Shown here piece after piece: positions 28,793 to 41,812 of a stretch of DNA of 64,000 nt. The notes below the pieces were generated by a model. That model searched no databases and was not told where the DNA came from. It saw nothing but the letters and a program-made list of their open reading frames with translations. The DNA lies in assembly GCA_023846275.1 (NCBI GenBank), contig JAIUJO010000071.1, positions 2,025,846-2,089,845 on the forward strand. The letters run 5' to 3'. This stretch comes from Vanilla planifolia (lineage: Eukaryota; Streptophyta; Magnoliopsida; Asparagales; Orchidaceae). Each line of letters opens with the position of its first letter. Positions within the stretch are counted from its first letter, which is position 1. The translations under genes were made by a program, and so were the position numbers.

Positions 28793-29665
28793 TGAAATGA
28801 GATTAACTGAAGAAATTTAATAGAACAAAATCAAAACAATGTAAGTTTTATAAAAAACGTGATTTAAATTTACATAGTAATACACCAAAATTATACAAAA
28901 ATAAAATTACACAATTTGAACTTACATCATTTGTAATTACTATGAATAAATAAAGTAAATAAGTAAAAATAACACAAAATGAATTTTTTAACATTAAATA
29001 AAATTATATTAAAGCTAGAAAAATAAATTTAAGTAATGTAAAAGAACCAAATGAAGGTGAGGTAATGGTCACATAAGGGAAGAATTAGTGTTACGTAGTA
29101 ATACAATAAAATCATAGCAAATAATATGAAGAAATGTAAAAAATTGGGTATAAAATTTGTTTCACAAGATTTTAAGGAGATCAAGTGTAAATGTTCGATC
29201 GTTAAATTAGGTGTTAATTAAAATATAAAAAAGGCATTCAAAAAGCTTAGAAAATGAAAAAGTTCAATAAAAATAAAGATTTAATTATATAGAGTACTTC
29301 GAATTAAGTCCAACAATATTTATTTAGACTTCGTCACAACTTGTTTTAAATTATTTCATATTTTAAAAACAATTAAACAAAAATAAATTTATTGTTTTAA
29401 TATTAAGTAAATATATATTAAACTTAAAATGAGAGAAAATGAAGTAATGTAATATAACCAAATCAAAGTGAATTATTGGTCACATAAGACAAGTATTAGG
29501 ATTTCTTAATGATATAGCCATATCAAAGTAAAAAAATCTAAAAAAATTGAATAAATTGTTGTAGAAAGTTACATTACAAGTTACAGTGAACATTGAGTAT
29601 AATGTAGTCGACCATAAAATAACGTACAAATAAAAATATCTCATAGATCAAGCTTAAATTGTAAG

Positions 29666-29667
<2 letters not shown>

Positions 29668-29753
<86 letters not shown>
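29668..29753. repeat. Uninterrupted TA microsatellite (~86 bp)
   Basis: A pure (TA)n run. The left flank is module A ('atctcatagatcaagc') and the right flank is the end of module C ('attaagctgagatgagacaa'). Module B and most of C are therefore missing from this unit, so the expansion came with, or followed, a deletion. Confidence 0.97.
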
Positions 29754-29755
<2 letters not shown>

Positions 29756-29840
29756 CTCTGATATTCATTAAGCTGAGATGAGACAATTTAAAGCAATGTA
29801 ATTTAATAAGTTAAAGTTGATGAAAGTGCCGCATCATGGG

Positions 29841-29904
29841 AGATTTAGGGTTATATAATCTTTTAACTAGATTTAGGGTTATATAGTATTGGGGATTGGG
29901 GATT
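29841..29904 (+). repeat. Small nested duplications in module D
   Basis: A 17-bp word ('agatttagggttatata') is repeated exactly at 29,841-29,857 and 29,869-29,885. It is followed by a doubled 'ggggatt' at 29,891-29,904. The parent sequence is the D-module phrase 'gatttagagttacatag'. Confidence 0.8.
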
Positions 29905-32900
29905 AAAGTGACTAATTTGAATAAGATTGAGTGTACTATTTTTAATGGTCCAATACGGTACAAATGAAATGTCACATTAAGCATTCATAGACCCTAGAAA
30001 AAATATTTTAAAAAATATGAAGTTGAATATTTAGTTTGTGGAGTTCATCAATGATTCTAGTGGCATTTCTTTCATCTATATTGGACATCATTTTGAATTA
30101 ATATAAATTACCAAAGTAAATAAGAACTAAAACTAATAATATAAAATTTAAGTATTAAGTAAATAAATATAAAAGTTGAAATAAGAAAAATTTATGCATG
30201 TCATATAACAAAAAAAGTGTTGTAAAGTCACAGGAGTGTAGATTTTTTATACATAGTAATATAACATAATGAAAGAAAAAACATAAAGATATAAGAAATT
30301 TTATAAGAATCATGTATTCAAATATACTAAGGAGATCTAAGGTAACATCAATGTTTGATAAATTAGTTATAAATGAAAATATCATGTAAAGTATTCCAAA
30401 ACCCCTAGAAAATGAATTTGTTAAAATAAAAAAATGAACATTTAATAGGATAAAGCTCATAATGATGAGTGAAATGATGTTAGTTTTATGTTCATCAGAC
30501 CTCATTTACAATTTCTAATTATTATTAAAAAAATTAAACTTAAATAAAAATAAATTATTATTTTAGCATTGCCTAAATATATGTTAAAACTAAAATTAAA
30601 TAAATTAAAGAAAGGAAATTTTACCAAATATTGGAAAAATCAACGTTACACGAGTGGATAATTAAAGTTTATAAAAAGATCAAAGCAAAAAACTTATAAG
30701 AAATATGTTATATTAAACAGGAAATTTTTATACAAAATATTATGAAGATCAAGTGCAATATCCTTGATCATCCAATTAGGTAGGAATCAAAACATCCTAA
30801 AAATAATATAGAAACTTAAGAAAAACCAATTTTCAAAAATATAAAATGTTTTTTCCTAATTAGATAGATCTTATCAATACTAATCTAATATTTCTTTCAT
30901 TTAGATTAGATATCATTCAGAAATGCTACCAATTGCATAAGTAAATTAACATAAATAATAAAAAACCTTGCTTTTGTATTAAATAAATATATATTAAAAT
31001 TGAATTGAGAAAAATTTAATTAATGTAATGTAAAAAAAATCTAAAGCCTTATAAAGCTCACTCAATAACATAATTTTAGTTTCATGGTAATATAGGAAAA
31101 TGGAAACAAACAATTTGAAGAAATAAGATAAAGTTAATAAGAAAATTGCATTTTGAGATATTAAAGAGTTTGAGTGTAACATCCTCGATCATCAAATCAT
31201 TTATGATTCTACAATTCTTATAAATCATGTAAAAGTGAAACAATACTTAAAACAATTGAAGTAAATGTTTAGTTTGATAGAGGTTTTTAAAATGAGTTTA
31301 ACGATGTTTCTTTTGTATATGTTAGATGTCAGTTGTAATTACTATGAATTTATATTGTAAATAACCCTAAATAATAAAACATTATTATTTTAATATTATG
31401 TATATACATATATTAAAGATGAAATATGATAACTTGAAGTAGTCTAATATCACCAAATTAAAGTGGTGTAAAAGTCACACAATAAGAGATTGAATTTCAT
31501 AACAATGCTACAAAATCAAGCACAAAAGGAATTGAATTATTTAGATAAATTCTACAAGATTGTTGCATTCTAGGATAGAAAGCAAGTCAAGGGTAACAAA
31601 TTTGATCATCAGAGCAAGTATAAAAAAATGATTTATAGCGCAAGTTAAAACTATAAAAAAGATATTTCAAAAAATACAAAAAATGAATATTTTTTAAGAA
31701 TAGGTAATCAACTTGAGTACAATGACATTTGTTACATCGTGATCACATTTTATTTGCAATAATTATCAGTTAACAAAATAAATAGGCTTAAATAAAATTA
31801 AGTTAAGTTTTTTATATTAAGTAATTAATATAAAATTTAAAATGAGTTAAATTTAAAAACCACATTATAGGAGACTAGGAATTTAATAAAAATATAATCA
31901 AATCAAAGAAAAATATTTGAAAAAATTGGAGAAATGTTTTAGAAACGTTGCACTCCATGATACTAAGGAGTTTTAGAGTAACATGTCCATCATCAAAATA
32001 AATTATAAGTAAAAATATCTCATAAATCATGATAATATCATAGAAAATAAAATATTCAAAATTAAATAAATTAATATTTAATTAGATAGAGCTTGTCAAA
32101 ATGAGTCCAATGAAATTTGTTTCATCTCAATTACACCTCATTTGGAATTACTATGAATTATGCAATTAAATAAAAAAATTCATAAATTGTTGGTACTAAT
32201 TAAATAAAAAATGAGATAACTGTAACAAATGTAATATAAGAAAATGAAAAACATGTAAATATCAAAGAAGATCAGATTTTGAGCTATTTAAAAAAATAAT
32301 GAAATAAAAAAATTTAAAAAGTGACATACATTATATAAAACATTTGCAATAACTTATTTTGGGGAAAGCAAGTGTGACATCCTATATTGTCAAATCAAAT
32401 ATGAATAAAAAAACTCAAAAGGTTATAAAAAACCAAAAAAATCTATTTTTTTTTAAAAACAAAACATTTTATTACAAATATGATCGTGAAAGGAATCCAA
32501 TAACATTTTCTTCATCTCTAGTGAATCATGTTTGGAATTACTTTGAATTATGAAACTAAATAATAAGGATTAATAATAAATTACTAATGTATTTTTAAGG
32601 AAACAATTTTAAAACTAAAATGAGATAAATTAAAGTAATGTGATACACCCTAATGGAATGACGTAAAGCTCGTAGTAGAAGATAATTAAAGTTTTATTGT
32701 TGAAGAAATGAGATAAACTTAATGAAAGGTGGTAAAGTTTTAGGAAAAGCTACAATACAAACCACTAAGGAGATAAGTGTGATGTTATTGATCATCAAAA
32801 TTAGCTATGAATTCAAATATTTTATTAATCAATCCAAAACATGTAGTAGAAAATTTAAATTAAATAGAATAATTATATGAGAAAATTGCACTCTAAGGAG

Positions 32901-33121
32901 GTGATCAAGACAAAATCTAGTACATATCAAAACTTTATGTTAAGGGTGCCAAAATCTTAGAAAATAAAGATATTAAAAACATAATAATGAATAATTAATT
33001 GGGAAAGGTTAGTCGAGACAAGTCCAATGTTGTTTGTTTCTTCTAACTTTATTTAAAATTACTATGAATTTCAAAATTAAATAGTGATAAATAATAAAAA
33101 AATTAACATTTTAATATTAAG

Positions 33122-33137
33122 TATATATATATATATA
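33122..33137. repeat. Short TA microsatellite in module C
   Basis: Eight TA repeats directly after 'ttaatattaag', at the same position in the unit as the longer AT tracts. Confidence 0.85.
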
Positions 33138-36100
33138 CAAAAAAACTTAGATAAGATAAATTGAGGCAATTTAATATAATCAAATCAAAATTATGTCAAG
33201 GTTATAAGAACATAAACTTAAAGTTTTAACTTTATATAATGAAATCTAACTCCACAATTTTAAGAAATAGGGAAAATTCTGCAAGAGATTTGCATTCCAC
33301 GATACAATGAGATCCAATGTAACATCCTACATCATTATATTATATAAGAATGAAAATGTTTCATAACCAATGCTAGAACCATTGAAAATAAAAACTATTT
33401 AAGAATTTCAAAATAAATATTTAATTGAATAGATCTAGTCAAGCTGAGTCCAACAAAATTTATTTGATATCCCTTGAATCACCTTTGGAATTATTATGAA
33501 TTACTAATATAGTAAAAATTAAACTAAAATATTATTTTAATTTCAAAAAGTATATATTAATGCGAAAATGTGATAAATTTAAGTAATTTAATATAATCAA
33601 ATCAATGTAATGTAAATGTCATGCAAAATGAGAATTAGAGTTTCATTGTTATATAAATAAATGAGAGCAAAATATTTGGAAAATATGAGATAAGTTTTAT
33701 AGGAAGCTGCATTTCAGATATTGAGAAGATAAAGTGTAACATCAATGATTATCAAGTCAAGTACTTATAAACATATCTCATAAAACAAGAAAACTTTCTA
33801 AAAAAAATTAATGTTTAAAATTTGTAAATATTTATTTAATTTGATAGAGCTCGTCAAGATGTCTCTAATGATATTTATTTCATCTTGATGAGGCCTCATT
33901 TGGAATTATTAAAAATTTAAAAAATTAAATAAGCATATAAAAATACTAAAAAATATAAAATACACATTAAAATTTAAATGAATTAAATTGAAGAAATGTT
34001 ATATAACCAAATGAAATGCAAGTAAAAGTGACATAAGAGGGGATTTAGAGTAACATAATTTGTGTAAGAAAATAGCTTGAAATAATACTAAGAAGCACAA
34101 ATTAACAATTTGAACTGTCAAATTAGATACAATTTGAAAGAACACAAAAATCATGCAAAAACTATATAGGTAAAGTTTATTAACTATAAAAGTTAATATT
34201 TACTTTTTTAAATCTTATCAAAATGAGTACAAAAATGTATGTTTTCCTTCTACCAGTCCTCATTTGGAATTACTATGAGTTACGAAATTAAATAAGAATA
34301 AATAAACATAAAGTATCATTTCAATATTAAGTAAATATATTTCAAAGCTAAAATGAGAAAAATTAGATACATTGTTATATAACTACATCAATAAGACACA
34401 AAGGTTACACAAGTAAGGAGCTAGAATTATTTTTTAATAAAAATAAACATAACAAAACATTTGAAGAAATAAGAGAAATAAGATAAGAATCCAAAAGATT
34501 CATGAAGAATGGAATGTAAAATATTTAAAGATATAAATATAAATTTCTATTTAGAACAAGCTTAGTGAGATGAGTCCAACAGTGGTTTTTCGTGTCGATT
34601 GGATATTATTTTAAATTATTGTAAATAAAAAAAGTAAATAGGGATAAAGGTTAAAAAATTATTGTTATAATCATTAAAAATTTTTTATTAAACCTAAAAT
34701 TAAATAAATAAAAGTAATGTAGATAACAAAATCATGGTGATATAAAGTTTACATGATAAGAACTTTAGGGTGACATAATAATATAACCAAATCAAAGCTT
34801 AAAATTAAAAATAAAAAAGAGATAAATTACAGGAGAAGGTTCCATTCTAAGATACTAGGGTGATCGATCATAACATTTTTGTCATCAAATTATTTGACAA
34901 TAAAGGAATCATTAAAGTATTTTGAACCCCTTGAAAATAAAATTTTAAATAGAACTCATAAAGTTAGTCCAATAACATATGTTTTATCTTGATTAGAGCT
35001 TCTTCGAAATTCCTACGAATTAACAAAAAAAATATGTATAAATAATTAGAAATTCTTTTTCTAATATTAAGTAAATATATATCAAATATTAAATGAGGTA
35101 AATTCAACATATCTAATAATAAAAAAATATAGGTGATTTAAGTATACCATGAGAGAAGATTTGGAGTTACCTAATAACACAATCAAATATACAAAAAAAA
35201 AATAAAAAAACTAAGGTAAATGATAAGTAAAAGTTGCATTCCAATGTACAAAAACAATTGAGGGTAGCATCACTTATAATCAGATAAGTACAAATTAAAA
35301 TAACTTTTAAAGTATGCAAACACTTTAGAAATTTAAGTTTCTAAAATGTCAAAATAAATATTTAATTAGTATAGCTAAGTGAGGTGATACCAATGACTTG
35401 TATTGTCTCCATTAGAATTTATTTGGAATTATAGTCATTTATAAAAGTAAATAATAATAAATAACAAAAATTATGATTTTAAGACTAACTAAATTTAATT
35501 TATAAAGTATAAATAAGTTAAATTATAATAATTTAATACAAACAAATTATGAAAAAGATATTATGGCGAACAAGTGTAATATGCTCTATTATTAGAACAA
35601 GTATGAACCATAAAGCCTTTAAGACATGGTAAAGCCCTAGAGAATAAAAGTTTTTTAAATGTAAAAGTGAATATTTAATTGGATAGAGTTTTTTGAGATA
35701 ATTATAGTGATATTTGTTTGAATTCAATCAAATATTGATTAGAATAATTATGAATTACCAAAATAAATAAGCATAAATAATAATAAATTTTTATTTAGGA
35801 TTTTGCAAATATGTGTTAAAACTAAAAAAGATACCTTCTAGCCTTGTATTACAATAAAATAATTGATATGTGAAGGCCAAACGTATGAGGAGATAAAGTT
35901 ATATGCTAATATCACCTAATTAAATAAAAAACATTTGAGCAAATTAAATAAATTATTTAGGAAAATTGCATTCCAAGTTACAAACTAGAATGAATGTAAT
36001 ATCCTCAATCATCAAAACAAGTATGAAGAAAAATTCCTATAAAACAAGTAAAAACTTAAAAATATACATATTTTAGACTTTAAAAATAAATACTTTGATA

Positions 36101-36605
36101 GAGCTCATTCAGATTAGTCAAATGAAGAGTGTTTTGTCTTGGTTTAACCATATTTGAAATTACATTGGATTATTCAATTACACAAACATAAATTAAAATA
36201 ATTTATTTGTTTGAAGTAAAATAAATATGTACTAAACTAATTTAAAAAAATTTGAGGCAAATACAACCAAATCAAAGTGATGTCAATGTCACAAGAGAGA
36301 AGATTTTGGATGGCATAGAAATCAAACCAAATCAAAATAAAAAACTTCAAAAATGAGAAAACATTACATAGGAATACTGCATTCCAAGATTCTAAGAAGA
36401 TTGAGTGAAAGTCCCTAATTATCAAGCAATGTAAAAATTGAAATGTCTCATAACTTATAAACATCTTTGAAATAACATTGACAAATTTTAAAAAATATTT
36501 AATTATACAAAGCACATCGGGATGACTCCAATAAACTGTCATCTTCACGAGACATCATTTGCCATTACCATTATAACGATAAATTATTGTTATAATATTA
36601 AGATA

Positions 36606-36655
36606 ATATATATATATATATACATAATATATACATACATAAATACATACATACA
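36606..36655. repeat. AT tract grading into a CATA-type microsatellite
   Basis: An AT run at 36,606-36,622 follows 'ttataatattaagata' and passes into imperfect 4-bp repeats of the 'cata' type (36,623-36,655). It again occupies the C-module microsatellite position. Confidence 0.85.
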
Positions 36656-38180
36656 GAAAGTAATGTTAAGCTCACACAAGAGGAGTATTAAATTTTATAA
36701 TAATATCACCATATAAAAAAAATATTCATGAAATGAGATTAATTATGTAGGAAAGCTACATTCCATGTACTATAGGGATTGAGTTTAATCTCCTCAAATT
36801 ATATACAAATTTATTTCTCTCATAAAGCAAGAATAAATCATATAAAAAATATTTTAAATTATATAATAGAAAATTTAAGTTCATAAGCAAGTCAAGGCAT
36901 GTACAAAGATGTCTACCTTATATAAATTAGAATTCTTTAGAATTATTATAAATTACCCAAGTAAATAAACATAAAGTATAAAAAATAGTTTTCTTAAAAA
37001 TAATGTAAATACATATGAAGGTAGAAATAACATAATTTGAAGTAATGTAATATAAATAAATCAAGGAGAAGTAATTGTTCAACTAGGTAAGATTTAGTGT
37101 TACACAGTAATATCACTAAATTAAAAAAATTGAAAAATTTGATAAATTATAGGAGATAATTCAATTCCTTGATATTGAGGAGATTTAGCATAACATCCTC
37201 GATTGCCAATTTAGGTATGAATCAAAATATCTCGTACAGTACACCAAAATATAAGAAACTAAATTTTTAAAAATGTAAGAAATGAATATTAATTTGGATA
37301 GTTTTTTTTAGATGAAACAAGTGACATTTGTTTTTGCCACCATCAGACATGGTTTGGAACTAAGTGGATTACAAAAATAACTAATAAAAAATAATAATAA
37401 ACTATTAATATCAAATTTAGTAAGTAAAATGTTAAAGTTAGAAATAGATATACTTGAATATTATAATTTATTCAAATAAAGTGATATGATGGTTATACAA
37501 GACGAAAACAAGAGTTTCACTGTAATATAACTAAAGCAAAAAAGTTGAAGAAATATGTTAAATTGTCTAAAACAACTATGTTTCATGCATAAAAAACCCA
37601 TGAGTTTGATGATAGTTGTTTTGTTTCAAATGGAAAATATATAGAAAAAGTCAGAATTAACAAATTAAATATGTAAAAACAACAAAAAACAATTTGTTTA
37701 ATATTCAGGAAATATGTATTAAACTTGAAGTAAGATAAATTGAATCAATGTATTGTAACAAAATAAAAAAGAAAAGTTCACAATAGAAGAGAAGAAGACC
37801 TTCATAATTTTATAGCAAAATTAAATAAAAAACTTTGAAATGTAATGATTTTTTAAGGAATGTTGGTTTCCAACATACTATGGATATCAAGTGTAACATT
37901 CTCAAATTTGTAATCGAGTATGAACTCAAAGTCTTGCACAAAATGAAAAACTCCTTAAAAAAATACTTGGAATTATAAAATTGTATAATTAATAAGAGAA
38001 AGCTCATTAAGATGAGTCCAATGGTATTTGTTTTACCTTAATTGGACCTCATTTGGAATTACTACAAATTATTCGCGTAAACAAACATCAATTATCAGAA
38101 AACAATTGGTATAAAATAAAGTGGATATACAATAAATTTGAATTGCATTAAAGAAAAGAAAAGTAATATAACAAAATAAA

Positions 38181-38246
38181 GATGATGTTAAGTTCACCTG
38201 AGAGGAGATTTAAGTGATGTAAAGGTAATGTGAGAGGATATTTAGA
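38181..38246 (+). repeat. Tandem duplication of half of module D
   Basis: Two adjacent ~33-bp copies, 38,181-38,213 and 38,214-38,246, each contain a version of 'gatgtaaaggt' followed by 'gagaggagattta'. They lie within 450 bp of the orientation switch near 38,680. Confidence 0.7.
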
Positions 38247-38680
38247 GTTTCATAATAATATAACAAAATCAAAGCAAAACATTTGAAAAATTGGATAAGT
38301 TGTACAAGAAAGTTTTATTCCAATTAATAAGGAAATGTAGTATAACATCTTTGGTGGTCAAATAAAGTATGAATGAAAATTTGTTATTAGGAACAAAAAC
38401 AACTAAAAAAATAATTTCAAATATTAAAACGTTCAATTAATTGGTTAAAGCTAATTCAAATTTGTTCAATGATGTTTATTTCATCTCAATAGAATCTTGC
38501 CTAAAATTATTAGCAATTACTTAGTTAAACAAGAATAAATAGTATTAAATTACTGTTTCAAATTAAGCAAATATATTTTAAAAATCAATAGAAAAAAAGA
38601 AACAATTTTTTTTACCAAATTAAAGTACAGTAAAGGTCACACGAGAGGAAATTTAGAATTTTAAAGTATTATAACAATCT

Positions 38681-39717
38681 TTTATATAACTTTTCTAAGA
38701 CTTAATATATATATTTCTTAAACATTAAAATAATTATATATTGTCATTGATGTTATTTACTTTAGTAATTGAAAGTAATTCCAAACGAATTCCAAACAAG
38801 ACAAAAGAAAAAATATTGGCCTCAGTTGGTAAGCTTTATCTATTTAAATATTCATTTTTAAATACTTAAATATTTTACTTTTTAGATGTTTGCATGCTAT
38901 ATGAGACATTTGATTCCTACTTGATATCATGGTCAAAGACATTATTCTTGATCACTATAGCATCTTGGATGCAACTTTCAAGTATAACTTTTCTCATTTT
39001 GTTAAATTTTTTGCATTGACTTGGATATTTTCTCTGATTAACTCTATATCTCCTCTTATGTGACGATTACATTACTTTAATCTAGATCTATTACATTGAT
39101 TCAAGTTATTATCATGTGTTTATATACTTTGGTAATCATAATAATTTCAAATGAACTTGATAAAGAAGAAACAAATGTCGCCAAACTTGTCACGGTGAGC
39201 TTTAGCAATGTAAATGTTGATTTCTACATTTTACATATGTTTTTTGTGGTACTAGAATGATTGCTTAAGACACTTCCATTCACACCAGATTTATGACTAA
39301 TGATGTTGCAGTCGATCTCTTATTTATCTAAAAGTGCAACTTTTGAGTACAACTTATTTCACTTAAACCTTTTTATATGATTTGGATATAGTACTATGAA
39401 ACTCTAATTCTCTTCCTATATTATCTTTACATCAATTTTAGTTTATTATATATAATTATTTAATTAATCTCATTTTAACATTAATATAAATTTACTTAAT
39501 ATTTAAATAATAATCCTTTACTATTATACTTATCATTTTTTATAATTCATAGTAATTCTAAATGAGGTTTGATTGAGATGAAAAAGATGTCATTGGACTC
39601 ATTTAAATGAACTTTGTTCCTTTAAATATTAATTTTTATATTTTAAATATTTCAATATTTAAGACTTGTCAAATTTGATATCACTAATATCATGGAATGC
39701 AATTTTCTCATAAATTT
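38681..39717 (-). repeat. Satellite array, inverted block 1 (left part)
   Basis: The unit now reads as its reverse complement. 'ttaatatatatatttc' and 'aaacattaaaataatta' are module C reversed, and 'gtaattccaaacgaattcc' is module B reversed. 'atgagacatttgattcc' and 'cttgatatcatggtcaaag' are module A reversed. The base skew changes from A-rich to T-rich. The switch falls within about 38,677-38,690, after a forward D module. The block runs up to the solo LTR. Confidence 0.85.
39713..39717. repeat. Left target-site duplication (AATTT) of the solo LTR
   Basis: Five bases, AATTT, immediately before the LTR's TG. They are identical to the five bases after its terminal CA at 42,790-42,794. Confidence 0.9.
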
Positions 39718-40179
39718 TGTTATACCCGGTAAAATATTATAGGTTTAATCTTCAATAATTAAATTATGGCTTGGATGATTTCAAATCGATAGTAGGATGA
39801 GCCAGGAGCTCAATTAGAGGCTATTAGAATTTCTGAAAATTTCTTGGGATTTTTCGGAGCACCGAGGAAATTTTTAAGTAATTTTCCCTGTTTAATTGGA
39901 TTTTTGGAAATTCGAAAATCTATTTAAATCGGTTAATTAGATTTTTAAACCGGAATTTGGATTTTACCGCGCGTGAACCGGACCGGAGCGGTTCAGCGAA
40001 GGCGGGGGCGGTTCGCCGAGGTGCGTTTGCGCGTGCGTTCGGATAAGCCGCGGATAAGCGGATCAGACGGACGAGATCAGCGGTGGAGATTAACCCGCTG
40101 ATCGGGTGTTAAGCGGCGTTTTAGTAGGTCAACCGGCGCTTAATGGGTTCTTAACGGGTTATTACCGGTTTAAGCGGGG

Positions 40180-40186
40180 TATTTAA
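40180..40186 (+). promoter_or_regulatory. Possible TATA box of the LTR promoter
   Basis: TATTTAA lies in a GC-rich context about 460 bp into the LTR. A pyrimidine/A start-like site could lie around 40,205-40,215, in the usual 25-30 bp window downstream. This is a sequence-only guess; it would place the U3/R border near 40,210. Confidence 0.3.
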
Positions 40187-41702
40187 CCCGAACCGTTTCG
40201 GCCCTTAGGGTTTCGAACGGCGGCCGGAGACGAGGTGTTCGCGGCGGACGGCGATATTTTCCGACAGCCTTTCAAGGGGCATTTTGTACCTGGAGGTTCG
40301 CGTGATCGAGGAGAATCGATTGGTACCGGTTTCGTTCGGCGAGGAGCAGCGGTTGGTCGAGTGCGAGCTTCACCGTCCCCACCGTCGCCGGAGAAGAAAA
40401 ATGTAGGAAATTCAGTTTAAATTTCATTAATTAGCGAATTAAAAATATGAATTACTTTGCAATTAACTACCAGAGCATGTGAATTGTGTTTTTTTGAAAG
40501 TGATTAATGCAAATTATTGATTTAGCATTTTAGGGTTTTCGGAAAAAATTATACCCGTCAAATTGGAAATTTTACCGAGCAATTGATGATTCTATTATGG
40601 ACTTTAATCATGTTAAGATTGTATCAAATGCTGAAAATTGTTTAATTTCATAGATTGTTTGTTTAATTTCATAAATTGTTAAATGAGGATCGGATGAAAA
40701 CTTCGGCGGGAAATTTGATTGAATATTAGAAATTAGTGGCATTATTGACAAATTAGGATAGTATGAACATCGGATTTTGCTTCTCCTTGATCTCGGTCGC
40801 CGGAAATCGACGGGGAAAACGGAATTTCCCGGAGGAATCGTCGGCTAGGGTTTCGCAGGCGCCGGGCGGAGGAAGGAGATGGATTAGATTAATTTCAGCT
40901 TAGTTAATTAAATAATTGTAATGAATTAATAATTAATAATATTTAAATACTAAACGTCGGCTGGAAAATTTGATTTAAAGGTTCGGCCGGTGGGTTCGCG
41001 GTTCATCGCGGGTTTTCCGAACCGGCAGCGAAACCCGGTTCAGCAGAACGCGGGCGCGGACGAACGGCGGAGGAAAAACTTAATTCGGAAATTAATCCGA
41101 ATTTTTTCGGAAAATATGTGGAATTTAAATTTTCGGAAATTTATTTTTGAATTTAAATTTTAAATTCGGAAATTTATTCCGAATTTCGGAAAATGGATAA
41201 AGGGCAGAAATTGAAGTTGAAATTTAAAATTTCCTAAAACGAGAAAAAGGTGATTTAGGGAAATCACATAGACAAGTTGAAAGTTACTGTTGGAAATTAT
41301 CCATAAATTCAGTACAGCTGGATCAGTTGGAAGGAAGTGTGACACTTGGGTAAGTGTTACTAGAATAGTCAGAATTTCGATACAGTTTATGTTACTTGGA
41401 TGGCATTGACATGGATTGAGTCAGTTTACTCAGTGTTGGCATATTTTATGGATTGGCATGCTGGACCGGACTACTATAGACCCTATATGATGTTTTAGGG
41501 TAGTTGTGGTAGGTAACTGTGCGGTTCAGACTTAGCTTCCACAGTATACATGTGGACTGGTATGCGCCTTGTTGTACCTGGACACATGTTGCCGGATCTT
41601 GGAGTTAGAGATTGGCAATGACTGTAGGGGCGTGAGCTTCTATGGAAGTTGTTGGTAGAGGACTCCTTGGGACGGTGGCTGAGTCGATCTCTCCTGGTCC
41701 AT

Positions 41703-41812
41703 GTGTGTAGGCCTGCGCGCCTGAGGGTGGCAGGGGTGTCTCGCAGTGGCTAGCCAAGTGTGTAGGCCTGCGCGCCTTAGGGTAGCAGGGGTGTCTCACG
41801 TTGGCTAGAGAT
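41703..41812 (+). repeat. 55-bp tandem duplication inside the solo LTR
   Basis: Copy 1 is 41,703-41,757 and copy 2 is 41,758-41,812. Both begin 'gtgtgtaggcctgcgcgcct', continue with an almost identical 'gcaggggtgtctc', and differ at only a few positions before the last bases. Internal tandem repeats are common in long plant LTRs. Confidence 0.92.

Larger units (their letters stand above)
20701..38680 (+). repeat. Degenerate ~400-bp tandem satellite, forward block 1b
   Basis: This continues the same array in the same orientation after the 20-kb insert. Well-preserved A boxes include those near 20,775, 26,886, 29,180, 31,180, 33,318, 36,000 and 37,193. A well-preserved B module is at about 32,095-32,165 ('gagtccaatgaaatttgttt'). 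Fused or truncated units occur at about 21,466-21,485 (E into A), 25,430-25,480 (A into the end of B), 28,160 (A into B) and 32,860-32,890 (B into E). Orientation is constant until about 38,680. The open frames here (60-116 codons) have no recognisable domain; one on the minus strand at 29,574-29,786 is largely the translation of a TA microsatellite. No gene is supported. Confidence 0.9.

Noticed and set aside
29574-29786. 70-codon frame with a long Tyr-Ile repeat
   Set aside because: It is the translation of the TA microsatellite, not a protein.
29841-29885. Two TTTAGGG words resembling the plant telomere repeat
   Set aside because: They are single heptamers 28 bp apart within a duplicated piece of module D, whose usual form is 'gatttagagttacatag'; there is no tandem telomere array.
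30155-30505. 116-codon minus-strand frame rich in hydrophobic residues
   Set aside because: It lies wholly within satellite modules C to B read backwards. The Phe/Leu/Ile-rich translation follows from the A-rich plus strand, and similar frames appear in many units in the same phase.
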